Below, piece after piece: positions 10,770 through 22,811 of a stretch of DNA of 64,000 bases. The stretch lies in assembly GCA_018340375.1 (NCBI GenBank), contig JAFFJZ010000002.1, forward strand, positions 49,186,001 through 49,250,000, read 5' to 3'. The position numbers were made by a program, and so were the translations under genes. This stretch comes from Gonatopus flavifemur. Lineage: Eukaryota > Arthropoda > Insecta > Hymenoptera > Dryinidae. Below the pieces are notes generated by a model. The model made no database searches. It was not told where the DNA came from and saw only the letters and a program-made list of their open reading frames with translations. Numbering within the stretch: the stretch's first letter is position 1; each line of letters opens with the position of its first letter.

Positions 10770-13700
10770 CTACGAATAAAACGTCAGTACGGATGTGTGA
10801 TTCCCACGAATTAAGAGCGTTGGAGGCATGTCCCTTGTTAAAGTTTCCAACCATGCCATGTACAATGGTGCTGAAAGTGCACCTTTCCGTGGCATCGGTA
10901 ACGACCTATGTGGATACGTGAATATGTGAATGAATCACTGAAAATTTAAGTTTTTGATCATGCAAGATATTAAATTTACTTACATCACGACCAATGTTGA
11001 CTGACTAGAATGTTCCAATAGTAACTCTCGAAGCCTCAATTGTCGATACGTTTTATCTCGCAAAGTTTGTAATTCAAGATCTGTCACACAGCAATCTACA
11101 AATTTTATTTCAAATCACAGTTCTAGATTAGCATTTTTCAATATCACACTATAATGAAGAGAATAATTTGTTCAATTAATTTAAGTGTCACAAAATTGTG
11201 ACGCTTTGTGACTGAAGAATAGACCAATCCAATTCATATTTTCAGATAAAAAGTAATTCATCTTCGAGTACCCACCTGAATTATCCGGAGGATCGTTTTT
11301 CCGAAAATCTGATATAATTTTATCGAAAAAGTCTTGTGTCTCTTGTCGAGGCTCCATACTGATGTCATCCACCATTTTCAAACTAGTGTATTTTATACGG
11401 AATTTGTTCATTATTTCCGCCATCCTGTGAAATGATATTTCATTCATCGTCTAGGTCTTATAATAAAATTCTATGTATCTTTTCATTTCAACTCACTCTT
11501 TTTCTTGGGCACTGAGATCCTGTTTATGATTGGCCAAAGCAAAAATTCTCATTTTGCAGTGTTCCCAATTCGAACGAGTACTAATGATGTAGGGTAAGAG
11601 AATCGTCAGACCTGTCAAACAATCATTTTTGCCATTTACAAATGGGTTGATATGCGATAAAAATTATTACTTCTAGTGATTGAGAGATTCTACGTGAATT
11701 ACTCCTTTTGTTTTTCATTGGTTGGTTATTGAAAACTGTGAAAACAAAAATGATCTCAAATTCCTAATGAACCAGCAAAATCATCTCTCAGTTCCTAGAA
11801 ACCTCATTTTTTTATGAAGTTACCTCCATCGTCGTACAGCCACCAAACGTCAATGACTCCATTTTTGTGCTTCTTCTGGAATATCGACATGTATTCGGGT
11901 ACCGTAGCCATTCCATTACGCTTTTCACTATGAGACACAGGGAAAAGAATGTAAAATTATAATTAGGAGAGTATTTTATTTGAATCTCATTAACATAAAT
12001 GTTGTTAATGTTCAAATAAGTGCCATTGTTTCATCAAACTCACTAGATTAGTTTCTCAGCTGCTTGTTTCTTTTTGTACTTCAAGTGATTTCGAGCACTC
12101 CAATGTGTAGGCGAATTTCTCGTAACTTGTGACATCTCATTGGGAATGAACTGTGTGCCTGAAAATTTGAAGAACACGATATGAGCTAACTGGAAATGCT
12201 GTTGATCGAAAGTCCTCAGAACAAATCTGAGAATTTGAAATTTCCTTGCAGGTTAGTTTTGCTTCCTGAATATTTTCAAGTAGATTTGAAATCAGAAGAG
12301 TGATCTCGTCGGTCACATGATTAAACGTGACAAATCACGTTTCTAATCGCGATCTCTCACAAATCTGGTATCAAATTGTTCGTCTGAACTATAGTCGTCT
12401 AGATCTTCAAAATTCAGAAAAAATTACAAAGTGACTTGTTACGTCTGTCATGTGACCGACGTGTTTTTGTTTAGCGTGGAGTGGATTTCGTGGAACTTAT
12501 GTGTTGAAATTGAACTTTTCTTTAGTTTAATTACCTATAGTAGGCACGCTTTGTACTCTTGGAATTTGACTACTCATCGATAGGTCGCTATCCGCATGCA
12601 TTAGAGTGTTTCCTGCTAAATCATAACTACTTTGTGCTAATGTTCCATTACTTTCTTCGTCTCCTGTTGAATTGCTAACATTGGAACAATCCAAACCTTC
12701 CGCAATTCGTAAAATTGCGACCGCTAATTTATGATCGAATGCGTTGCTGGAAATTAAAAATAAAATTAGCAAAATAAGTTCATGCTGAATTGATTGCAAT
12801 TGAAGGCTCAAATTGCAAAACTCATTCATCTGTGATGGTGTGTAATGACTATCCAAGTAACAAAAGAATTTTTCTGAAAATGTTGATAAAAAAATGCTTA
12901 GAATGTCCACATATATGTATATATACAGTCCACATCATTCTGTATTCTTATACAGCCCACAATGCACATTTAATGATGTACAGCTCAAGTTGATCAATTG
13001 ACTGACATCAATCCTTCATTGAACGAGAATTACAAATTGGAAGTTACTTTTTGAATTTAAAATAATCAAAATTCATCATAAAGCTGTTGATTAGTTTTGG
13101 GTTTTATCGTTGATCTCCGGTGGAAATGACAACGCGTGGGAAGCGTAATCTGGAACAATTTTACGCTTAAAATGTTCCATTCCACGTTTAGTACTCACTC
13201 TCTTGACATTATATATGTACTACACCCCTATGACAACAACTCAGTCAAATTAACGTCACTTTGACCAATTTTTGGTCAAAATCACGTCAAAAGAACATCA
13301 TTTTGATGGCCATTTGATGGCATTTTGACAAAGCTGTTCTTATTGGGACGCTCTACGCGTTTCCATTTCATTACACTGCAACTTGAAATGTTTTATTTCA
13401 ATACACTCAAAATGTTTGAATCCTGTAGTCACTTTTAAAACCCTTGAAACTGTGTGAATATGTCAATAATTCAGATCAAGTGTTTTATATTGAAACATTT
13501 TATTCACTGTATGGATATATTGTACACGATTCAAACACTCTAAGTGCATCAAAAGCAAACACTTGAATTCAGAGTGTGAAGAAATGACGACTGCTATTCA
13601 AAATAATTCGTAATAGTAAAGTTTATACTGGAAGAGAAGTCAAGTGGAAGGAATTCATTTTTATATCACAAATTTTGTTGAATTTTCCCTAGTAAAAAGT

Positions 13701-16700
13701 AAACATATATGACCCATACATAATTCATACATAATACATATATAATCCATATATGACCCATACATGAACACGTTTGGAATCATATATAATCCATATATAA
13801 TCCATGTATGGCCATATATGATCCATATATAATGCATATATAATCCATGTATGGAGAATATTCCATACATGGCAGAATTTTTTTACATACCCTAGTAAAA
13901 AAGGATTATATATGGTCTATATATAATTATTAAAGTTTATATAAGTATTATTGAAATTTATATATGCACATATATAGTTATATATAGTGGTATATATGGA
14001 ATTTGAAATAATTATATATGAAAAGAATTATTCAGATTTTTTACTATATATAACAATTCAAGTTTTTATATATAGCTCCATATATGTCCTTATATAAATC
14101 TTAATAATACTGATATAAACATCAATAATTATATATAGACCATATATAATCCCTTTTCACTAGGCTATATGAAAAAATCTTGCGTTCATGGGCCATGTAT
14201 GGATTACATATGAATTATATATGGGCCATGCATGGATTCAATATGGGTTATGTACGAATTATATATGGCCATATATGACCATATATGAATTTTATATGTA
14301 TCACATATGATTTTTATATGTTCTTATACGATTCATTTTTACTAGGGTTATATTAATTATTTGTCCTGGAAAATTATTTTTATATCCATTATGAGTGTGG
14401 TACAGGATTCAACAATGAAATCAAAAACCAATGATGGATTTTTCATTATCAGAAACCCACACGGAAAAAAGTCCAATGTAAATTCTACATTATTTGTGGG
14501 TAATTTAACATAACTGCTGACATGAATGCAATTGGAGTAGAATTTACATTGTAACCAATGTTATATTTACATTGTTACCGAAGTAAATGAGAGTAGTGTT
14601 GCTGTGAAGTAACTATGATAACAATGTACATTCAACAGGACTGTGTTTTAAATTCAAAGAATATAATGAGAGGACAGAAAACCCACACCGTTTCACTGAA
14701 ATATCAGGGATTGTATTTCTCCACTGCCCAGGTAAAAATCGTCTATTAAATCCTATTGAGAATGATGAAATTTCTGATTGAATATCATTGAATTTCATTG
14801 AAATCTATTCATTTTCCTTTTCGTCGATGAGATTTTATAGATTATTTCTAAAAGGGTGTATACTCGATTCAATAAAGGAACGAATTTAAACGCAATATGT
14901 GATCAATTTTGATACAGTCTTGAAGGTATATATACATATATATATATTTTTCAGCACACTGAGAAAAAAATAAAAGTGCCATCAACCACCATGCGTAGTT
15001 GAAGACTTTATGAATGAATCAACGAATTTTTAGTTGAAATGACTTGGGATTTGTAGACCCAACTACGCCACCTTTCATTGTCTCAAACATATCACTTATT
15101 GATTTTATGAACCAATGTGTGTCAACGTCAACAAATCACAGAAGAAGTTTCATTCAAAATCTCACGTAGTTGAGTCAACCTCGCAGGCAATCAATGCTTC
15201 GTTATTTTGTGTCAAATGTATATGGATACTTGACGGAAACTATTTTTCATTGTCCCAACCATTCACGGAGTTGACTCAACAGAGTCGGCCAACCTGGGGA
15301 ATGATTCAATGCAACCGCCAGAGTTGGTTGAACGTATTTAACCTCCTGGCGTAGTTGAGTCAACTACGTTTTCGTTCAGTTCACTAATCCTTTTTCTCAG
15401 TGCAGAATTATCAACAACGTGATCAGAAGTTCTGGACATTTTAGAGCAGAGAACCAGCCCAAGCAGCAACAGAATTTCAAAGTATATACGGAATAGAAAC
15501 GTTCGTAGAATGTACGGATGAGATACGAAGAACATATAATAAATGTTCATAGAATGTTCGAATGAGACTGTTTTAAATATACTTAGAACGTACATAGTAC
15601 ATTCGAAATGTACGATATACATTCAATCGACGTTCAATTAACGTACCGTCGTATGTTCGATTACATACGTTCGATGAATATGCATAGCACCTATAAAACG
15701 GTCTCATTCGAATGTGCATAGAACATATTTCGAATATTCGAAGAACATTCATAGTATATTCTGGTGCTGCTTGGGAGTGATTATTTCGCGTCAAAGTATG
15801 TGAATTTCCAAAGGTAACGTCTTCAAAATATTCTATAAAATCTTGCTACGACTGGTGGAATGTTGAATTGAATAACATATTGATGCCATAGTTTCAAATG
15901 ATGAAGCAACGAAAATTAATACTTACTGCAAAACGTTGAAATATTCCTGTAAATCTTTATGATTACAAGCTGCCCATTGAGTTTTGTAGCCCATTAAAAT
16001 TACGTTTGGTGCTAATTTGCCCACGCCTGTAACTTGCATCAGAGCTGATGCACCCGATTCTAAATTCAAACCTTCTACCACTTGATAGAAAGATTTAATG
16101 CGATGTCGATGTAACCATGCATATCCATTTCTTAGACGCACTGAACGTAATCGATACGACAAACGATTCTGAAACAATGAATGATTGTACTGAGTGATAT
16201 ATTTCAATAATTTTTCAACATAAACATTGGAATTCATCTTACCGGATATACTTCCCCAGAAATAAGCAAAGAATTGTTCTTTGTTATGAGGTTTGCAAGG
16301 TGCAATAAGGCGGGTCTTGTTCCGGGAATTCCAGTTAAAGCCAAAATTTGTGGAGTATAATTTTTTACATGTTCATCGATAGAATTCAACCTGAAATAAG
16401 AAAGGATATTAACAAAGCAGTTCCACAAATGGGGAATCTACCATAGTAGAAATTTAATCAACACCGGGTCAACGTTATTCCGAGCTTCGATGGTTCGGAA
16501 TAACTTTGATTCGGTACTAATTTCTACCAAGTTATATGAATTATGAACGTTTTCTCACCGATAAACGATGGATAATGCAGTTTTGTATGTTTGAGCTTGG
16601 GTACTGCTGCCCCAGTTAACATCAGGTTTTCGATAGACGACTATCAAATACAGAGCGAATATAATGACGAATGTAATTAATGATGTAGCCCAATCGATTA

Positions 16701-19700
16701 AAAACATAATTCCCACGCATAAAATGAAGCCCAGAAGAGATATCCATGTATTGTAATACTGTACATAAGAACAACAGGATAGATATTTATAATTACATCA
16801 GATATATCACTTTAAATGTCTAAGTTAGAACTTACTTTGAAAGTTGGTCTCCAGCCGAGCGGTCTGATTAAAGCCGCGTGAAAGGTACAGAAGTTGATGA
16901 GAGCATAAGACGCGAGGTAGAAGTTTGATATAAACGGTGCAACTACATTGAGATTTGCTGGAAAAAAGAACAAAGAGTTGATATAAAATTGATAATAAAA
17001 GATTGCAGAAAAAATCGATGATTACCAATCAGAACAAAAATAGCGGCAACGCAGAAGGTGAGAATATATCCTCTGTACGGTTCTCCGGCTTTTCCATAGC
17101 CTTTGCTGAAGTAAATTAATCCTGGATAAATACGATCTTGACCAAGAGCTTGTATCAATCGAGGAACGGATAACAAATTGGTTAATGCTGTGGAAATAGT
17201 CGCGGCCCAACAACCAGCATAGATCAATGGTCCCCACCAAGATATTAACTGCATAATCTACGACAAATGAACACATAAAATCGTAAAGGGTTCGACTATC
17301 TCCGAGAATTCTATATTTTATATGAAATGTTGTATTACCGAGTAACTGTTGTGAAGTCCAAATTCGCAATTTATCCCCGGTGTACAGGAAACTAAAGTAT
17401 TATTAACGAGAGTTGATCCAGCGTCCCTCATAGCGACACTTCCGGCTACCAACACGAATGTACCATAACTGATCATCGAAATTAAAAGCGCGAGAAGCGT
17501 TCCGGTAGGAATACTGCTCGCAGGATCTTTTAGGTCGCCAGAGATATTTGCTCCCGCTTGAATCCCGGTAACCGATGGAAAGAATATAGCGAAAACGGAA
17601 AAGAAGGTTTGATTAATTCCTTCCGAGAATCTATAGTCGGGATTCCAGTTGTGTTTGAACCCATCAACTGAAAAAAGTATGAATTTTTAAATTGACATCA
17701 ATATTTTTAATTTCAGAATGATCGATGTTGATGGTTACTCACTTGAAAAACCTGTGAAACCTTTAGCTTTCTGATCCTCTTGAGTTGGTCCTATTAGAGC
17801 TCCTATCAGGAAATCAAATATCGCTCCCGTGATGATAGCTATGAGAAAATTCTGAGCCTACAAACGAAATTTTGTTCATTGTTCATGTGAGTGAATCATT
17901 GAATGATTTTAATCACCTTGGATTCCCATTCCATTCCAACGGCGCAGATCAAAACCATTATGAGAATAGCGATTACTCCTATAATTCTGGTATCGTTCAC
18001 CCCGTTGTCGATGATTTTCATTCCACTCTTCGCTAGGACTTCGTTTAAAGAATCACAAAATCCGATTGTGTTCATCGAAGCTGCGATTGCATTAGCAAAC
18101 GCAAAGACTATTCCAACGGACGCGCCAAATTCTGGCCCAAGAGATCTGGATATGATGAAATAGATGCCACCTGTAATTCAGTATGTGAAATATAATATGA
18201 ATAGATGAGATATATTCTAAGAATAACCTATAAAGCGGACCCGATCTTTATGAACACGTGGAAAAATATTGAAGGTACAGTTATTGAATGTGCTTCAAAT
18301 ACACAAATACAAAATGTCAAATAAATGATATTCCCTCATCCATCACAGATGATATTACGTGATCGATGTATGTGTGTACATGTGAGACATTGCAACAAAG
18401 AGAAGAATATAAATGTCGATTGCCGCTCCTTAGAATGAAATAGAAGAAAAACGTAATGCTGTGTAACAACACAAGCATACACGCACGCGCGCACACACAC
18501 CTCCCTTTACTTCTCCATTAGTGCTAATTGCACTGAGACTAAGCGTCGTGATGACGCACACTACCGCCGATATTCCAATAATGATGATACTGTGTAATAC
18601 GCCGGCTTGTGCTACGACCCATGAGAGCCGCAGAAAAAGCATGACACCCCATATGTTTAAGAGACATGGTATGAGAACACCCTGGATCCATCCTAATTTG
18701 ATTCCACCGTGGCCTTGCTGTCCTGTAGTGATTTGACCGCTCTCGATGTTATTAGGATCCTGAAACAAAATTCTTCCATAAGATTGAATTGAAACGAATC
18801 CAAGGAGCACGTATGAAAAAGTTTCTTATGAGCTCTTGAAAAATTGATATCTTTTCATCTTGGAGACACGCCAAGTACAGTCGGCGCGATTAATCCGTTT
18901 CCTTCTTCCCGATAGAACCTTGTTGGCAATTTATTGGCATTCAACTGAAAACATTTATCATCAGTTTTTCACGTTCAAAACATTATTTCTCACTTATTTA
19001 TTCACTTAAAAATGTTGCCAATCAAGTAACAATGAATTGGCAACAAGGATCTATCGGAAATGAGGAAAAGGATTAATCGAACCCACTGTACATGAACTTG
19101 GATTATTTTATGGAATTTTGTACAATGTTCTGCTTGAAGCCCATTCTTAATGGAGAATATATTGAAACTCGGACGATGTTCTTGTAAAGTCTTATAAATC
19201 AGATATTTCGTATAATCAGGACGTTTCAGATATCTTTGGATTTTGTGAGTTATCTTAATATTTGCAGAAGGAATGTACTTTGTGAGAATGCATTCGTAAA
19301 GCATGGCATATTCAGAAACATATTTATACAATTTTTACGACATCCTTTTGAATAATATGCAATTAGTTTTCAAGAATCTCTTATGGTTTTCTTTCCTAAG
19401 ACAATGAAAGCTCCATAGGTGACATTTAGATTAATTTTAATTTGATATACACTTGTTACAGGTCCATAAAATGTTTGAATGTCCGCAGTCTCAATTCACG
19501 TTTATTGAACGTTCTCCAGAGCTTCCACGAGTGAAAGTATTTTCAGAATTATATATAATTTATACACAATTATATATCAATTATACACAAACTATATTGA
19601 ATTATATATATAATTTTTGAAAATGTTTTCACTCGGATCGTATGCTTTTAGGATTCTGATAAATTCCAAATCTCCACATCAAAAACTCTCCTCACAAGAA

Positions 19701-22700
19701 CGAATGAAGTGAATGAAAATGAACGCTTCTTTGAATGCCATCGAAGTTTATGGACTCCATAATACGCCATGGTGCATCCACCCACTTCAACCCGATTTCG
19801 AGTGATATTTCAAAAGTCACATATACAGGGTGTGTCATAATTCACTAAAAATACTTCAGAGGCGTTATTCTGCAGGAAAAAATGTTTTGATAGCTTAGTT
19901 TTTGAGCTATGAGCGTTTTTAGATTTTCTTTCAAATTCAAATAACTCAAAAGCATTACATTCTGGGGCTCAACGCAATTCTCTAAGTTGGAAAACGCCGG
20001 ATCTCCGGGAAGAAAATTCAACTCCCTTATCATTGTTTGTTTCGGAGCTATAGTAACTTAAAGTTGCTGAATTCCGATTGGCTAGAAGCCAGAAAATTTC
20101 AAATCGCTGTAGCTCTGAAACAAAGAATGATAGGATAGTTGAATTTTTTCCTCAGAAAACCGGCGTTTTCCAACTTAGAGAATGGTGTTGAGCTTAAAAA
20201 TGTAGAATATAATGCTTTTGAGTTATTTGAATTTGAAAAAAATCTAAAAATGCTCAAAAACCTCCATAAGCCTCCAAAAAACTTTTTCCAAACGGGAAAT
20301 TGTTGGATTTAGGATGCAGAATAACATGACAGAATTGCGCCTGAAGTGTTTTCAGCGAATTATGAAACACCCGGTATAACAGTATACATTGCCCATATTA
20401 TTCCGAAGGCTTAGAAGGTATTCGAATATGCTCTGGTACACGTTTTAGTCGTTTAGACTTCCGAAAAATTATGATAATATAAGTAATTCAAACATCATCA
20501 ATGGAGTGCGTGAATTCTTAAGGTGATACCAGCGACCCTTGAAGATGCTAGCAAACCTATTAGTTGGAAAAGAACATAACTCAAACTATTCTGACAAATT
20601 ACTCGAAAACGAAGAAATGAAATCAGAATATCGCTGTGTACAGAACTTCTTTAATCAATAAAAATGGTCCGTACAGAGCGATATTTTCTATTTATTGCTG
20701 TATTTTCGAATAATTTGTCAGAAAAGATTTGGCTCGGGTTGCATCGTCAGGGGCCACTGATATCCCCTCAACCCAGAGAATTGAGTTATAACAGTCTTTG
20801 ATACTGCTTTAATTAATTGAATATATTACTGGCAATTTCTGACGTACCAAGTCAATCCGAAATCGATGCGGGGGCAGATTCTCTCATTTGACATTCCGTT
20901 GAATGTTCCACTTCAAGTAAACCGTTTTATAGTTTTTACAAAGTTTTCCGCGGTTATCTCTTGTAAGCCATAATTTTATGCATAATTATGAATAATGAAG
21001 CCTGTAACCTTTATTGAGAATGTGTTTAACATTTAAATGGCTGTAGATAAAGACGTTGACATCGTTCATTCAGTCGATATCTATCCGTCGTTCAGTTATT
21101 GATTCTCCAAGATGAAATTACACTTTTCTCAGACTGATACGATGAAAATCGTTCTCAGAAAAGAGTAATAGAAACCAGTGCACTAGAGTAATTTTCTATC
21201 AAATATGGAATGTCCGATTAACCTTCAACGATTTCGAAGAATGCGTTAACAAATTGATTCGCGTCATTAATTTCATTTCCTTGCACTTGGGTTTCTCTCC
21301 GATTTATTATGTCCCGTTAATTCAATAAATTGTATTCTTCGCCTATCTGTTTATTCCTCGCGAGCCTTCGATTTCAATTTCATGTGAATTGGTAACACAC
21401 TGCATGAGAAGAAGAAAATTGAAAACGTAAATTATCAAAAAATCCCTTGAATTTAGAAAATTCGATTATAAATAGATTCACATCCAAAAATTATGTTATC
21501 CTTGTATGACGATGTTATACGTGTATCGGAACCTTGATATCCTTCAGGAAAATAACCGCTTTGATCAACGCGAAAGAAAAAAAAGAAATATTTCCCTTGG
21601 GAAATTTCTTATAAAGAGAATGGTTAAATTCACTTGTTTGACCATTCTTCTCCAATTATCGCTCCTTTAATATCTCTATACGTACAATTGAATTCAAGAG
21701 GAAAACGTTATCAGATAATTGAACTTATTTTACTGTAATCAAAGATTGTAAATGAGATGTGGAGAGGGGGTGGAATTGAAGAAATGAGAAATATCACAAG
21801 CTCGTATTTCTATGGGTTCAAAATATGATTCCTTCAATTCAGTTTCCTCGGTATATTATTTGAGTATGATAATTACATCATTCGAATTACTTAATCATTT
21901 TGACAACCTACCAAATTTCTCTTTTGCGTGTGGCATACTTCAGGAGGAATAGAATTTTAATTCCTAATGTCATGGTGATATCGTTATAATCGTATGATTT
22001 GTATTTATTTGACGAGAAAGAATGTCTAATTGGTGCCAAATTACGTATTATGAGGATAAATGATCCAAAGATCATTATCAATATTATCTCGAATTTATCA
22101 TTTTTAAGTAAAATTCAAAAGCTACTGGAATTAAATTTTCACGGTAAGGAAAGTGATATATCATACCTTGATAAGATTTCCTTCGTGTAACGTGCTCAAG
22201 GATGGCCTTTTGGCTCGTCGACTCAATCTGAAATATGAATTTTCAAAATCATAATCACCAATTCAGAATGGGTAAAATCATAAGTATATTAATCAAAATG
22301 ATGTTTAATAATTGAATCTAGGTCGTTTGAATTGAACTCTATAAAGTCGAAATTTGTCTCATCAATCAGCCTTATTAAACGTATAAGCATTTTATTGATT
22401 CATAAATCTATTAAGAGTTGATGGTCCAATGAAAGAAGTAGTTTTATGGCAAAAAATGTGAGAACTTCATTTATATCCCACGATCACAATGAAAATCAAT
22501 TTGATATCCAGTGGTACTTGTTGCAATGTTTCTTCATTTTGAATAATCTTTCGAGGTTATTTGAAAAATCCATAAACACAGCGTTAATCTTTGAATAGAT
22601 CTTTTTCAAACGTGAGTTGAGGTTTAGAACAACATGAGTATTAGTTTCGTTTCATTGTTGTACAAACCTGTAATGATCTAATCGTGGGACGACATCCCAC

Positions 22701-22801
22701 AATCCGCTAACATTCAACGTCATTGGTGACTTTTTGTTGTTCTGTTGTATTTGTCCGTTCACATCTTCTTCCAAAACTTTGTTTTGAAGCCGATTCTCCA
22801 T
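10770..22801 (-). CDS. NKCC: SLC12 Na-(K)-Cl cotransporter, NKCC/NCC branch, 18 coding exons
   Basis: Electroneutral Na+-coupled chloride cotransporter of the plasma membrane. Exons, read right to left: 22,668-22,801; 22,167-22,227; 18,501-18,759; 17,917-18,170; 17,743-17,857; 17,339-17,667; 17,026-17,257; 16,836-16,957; 16,559-16,758; 16,243-16,390; 15,927-16,168; 12,535-12,746; 12,044-12,158; 11,824-11,927; 11,497-11,611; 11,276-11,424; 10,984-11,095; 10,770-10,905. All junctions are GT..AG and the phases join to 3,039 nt (1,012 residues), normal for the family. Motifs: VPRLDHYR (38-45), [20 protein letters not shown] (TM1), [17 protein letters not shown] (151-167), [20 protein letters not shown] (TM6), a glycosylation sequon NNT (363-365) near Cys369/375, [13 protein letters not shown], then the cytosolic SLC12 domain with [33 protein letters not shown] and the tail [14 protein letters not shown]. 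The frame is open through the first acceptor, so extra N-terminal residues may lie upstream. Insect Ncc69-like; exact orthology is undecided. Confidence 0.95.
13226..13347. mobile_element. CCC-type element, AC duplication
   Basis: Imperfect ends CCCTATGACAACAACTC and CCCAATAAGAACAGCTT (on the complement), AC on both sides. Interior is iterations of GTCAAA/TTTGAC and TGATGGC. Inside intron 11. Confidence 0.6.
13687..14347. mobile_element. CCC-type element made of CATATATG-like repeats, TT duplication
   Basis: Ends CCCTAGTAAAAAG / complement, flanked by TT. The interior repeats CCATATATAATCCATGTATGG-like units on both strands. Contains the nested element 13,890-14,165. Confidence 0.85.
13890..14165. 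mobile_element. CCC-type palindromic element nested in the previous one, TA duplication
   Basis: Ends CCCTAGTAAAAAAGG / CCCTTTTCACTAGGC (last base changed), flanked by TA. Palindromic arms of GGATTATATATGGTCTATAT. Inserted into 13,687-14,347. Confidence 0.8.
14460..14640. mobile_element. Partial CAC-type element
   Basis: Left end CACGGAAAAAAGTCCAATG followed by iterations of AATGTAAATTCTACATT. No matching right end was found; the element appears truncated. Confidence 0.45.
14957..15402. mobile_element. CAC-type element, CA duplication
   Basis: Ends CACTGAGAAAAAAA / TTTTTCTCAGTG with CA on both sides. The interior repeats GTTGAGTCAACTACG-like units. Confidence 0.8.
15458..15775. mobile_element. 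CCC-type element of GAACGTTC-like repeats, AG duplication
   Basis: Ends CCCAAGCAGCAACAGAAT / ATTCTGGTGCTGCTTGGG, flanked by AG. Interior is iterations of GAACGTTC, TAGAATGTAC and related motifs. Confidence 0.85.
16441..16532. mobile_element. 92-bp palindromic element inside intron 9
   Basis: Starts CCATAGTAGAAATT and ends AATTTCTACCAAGT, with TA on both sides; the centre folds as TTATTCCGAGC/GTTCGGAATAA. It makes up over half of a 168-bp intron. Confidence 0.6.
18878..19088. mobile_element. Tc1-type inverted-repeat element, TA duplication
   Basis: Ends CAGTCGGCGCGATTAATCC and CAGTGGGTTCGATTAATCC (complement), flanked by TA as in Tc1/mariner elements. Arms of about 60 bp. It imitates an exon in intron 2. 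Confidence 0.75.
19526..19637. mobile_element. AT-rich palindromic element, TC duplication
   Basis: Ends CACGAGTGAAAGTATTTTC and TCCGAGTGAAAACATTTTC (complement), TC on both sides. The centre is TATATAATT repeats. Same family as 39,094 and 40,440. Confidence 0.65.
19826..20374. mobile_element. Inverted-repeat element with CAGGGTGT ends, TA duplication
   Basis: Left CAGGGTGTGTCATAATTC, right ending GAATTATGAAACACCCGG, TA on both sides. Long arms match across the hinge near 20,060. ORFs here are shadows. Confidence 0.75.
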
Positions 22802-22811
22802 TTCAATGATT
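22802..22811 (-). other. 5' UTR stub and splice acceptor of the first coding exon
   Basis: The exon bearing the ATG at 22,801 begins at 22,811 after an acceptor reading TTATGTTATAG. Ten bases precede the ATG and have no in-frame stop. The gene therefore has at least one more upstream exon, whose location is not proven. Confidence 0.7.

Larger units (their letters stand above)
12747..15926 (-). other. Intron 11 of the SLC12 gene, packed with small transposons
   Basis: A 3.2-kb intron in a gene whose other C-terminal introns are 60-400 bp. Most of it is accounted for by six inverted-repeat elements (13,226-15,775), listed separately. Removing them leaves roughly 1 kb, so the intron's size is largely transposon growth. 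Confidence 0.8.
18760..22166 (-). other. Intron 2 of the SLC12 gene
   Basis: A 3.4-kb intron. It holds a Tc1-type inverted-repeat element (18,878-19,088), an AT-rich palindrome (19,526-19,637) and a TA-flanked element (19,826-20,374). From 20,375 to 22,166 I see only unannotatable AT-rich DNA; no further coding exon with SLC12 similarity was found. Confidence 0.7.

Noticed and set aside
18866..18949. Extra SLC12 exon with an acceptor at TTTTCAG
   Set aside because: The segment is one arm of an inverted-repeat element (18,878-19,088), has an in-frame stop and no donor, and the flanking exons already join in phase.
19845..20033. 62-codon minus-strand ORF
   Set aside because: Lies inside the arm of the element at 19,826-20,374 and has no similarity.
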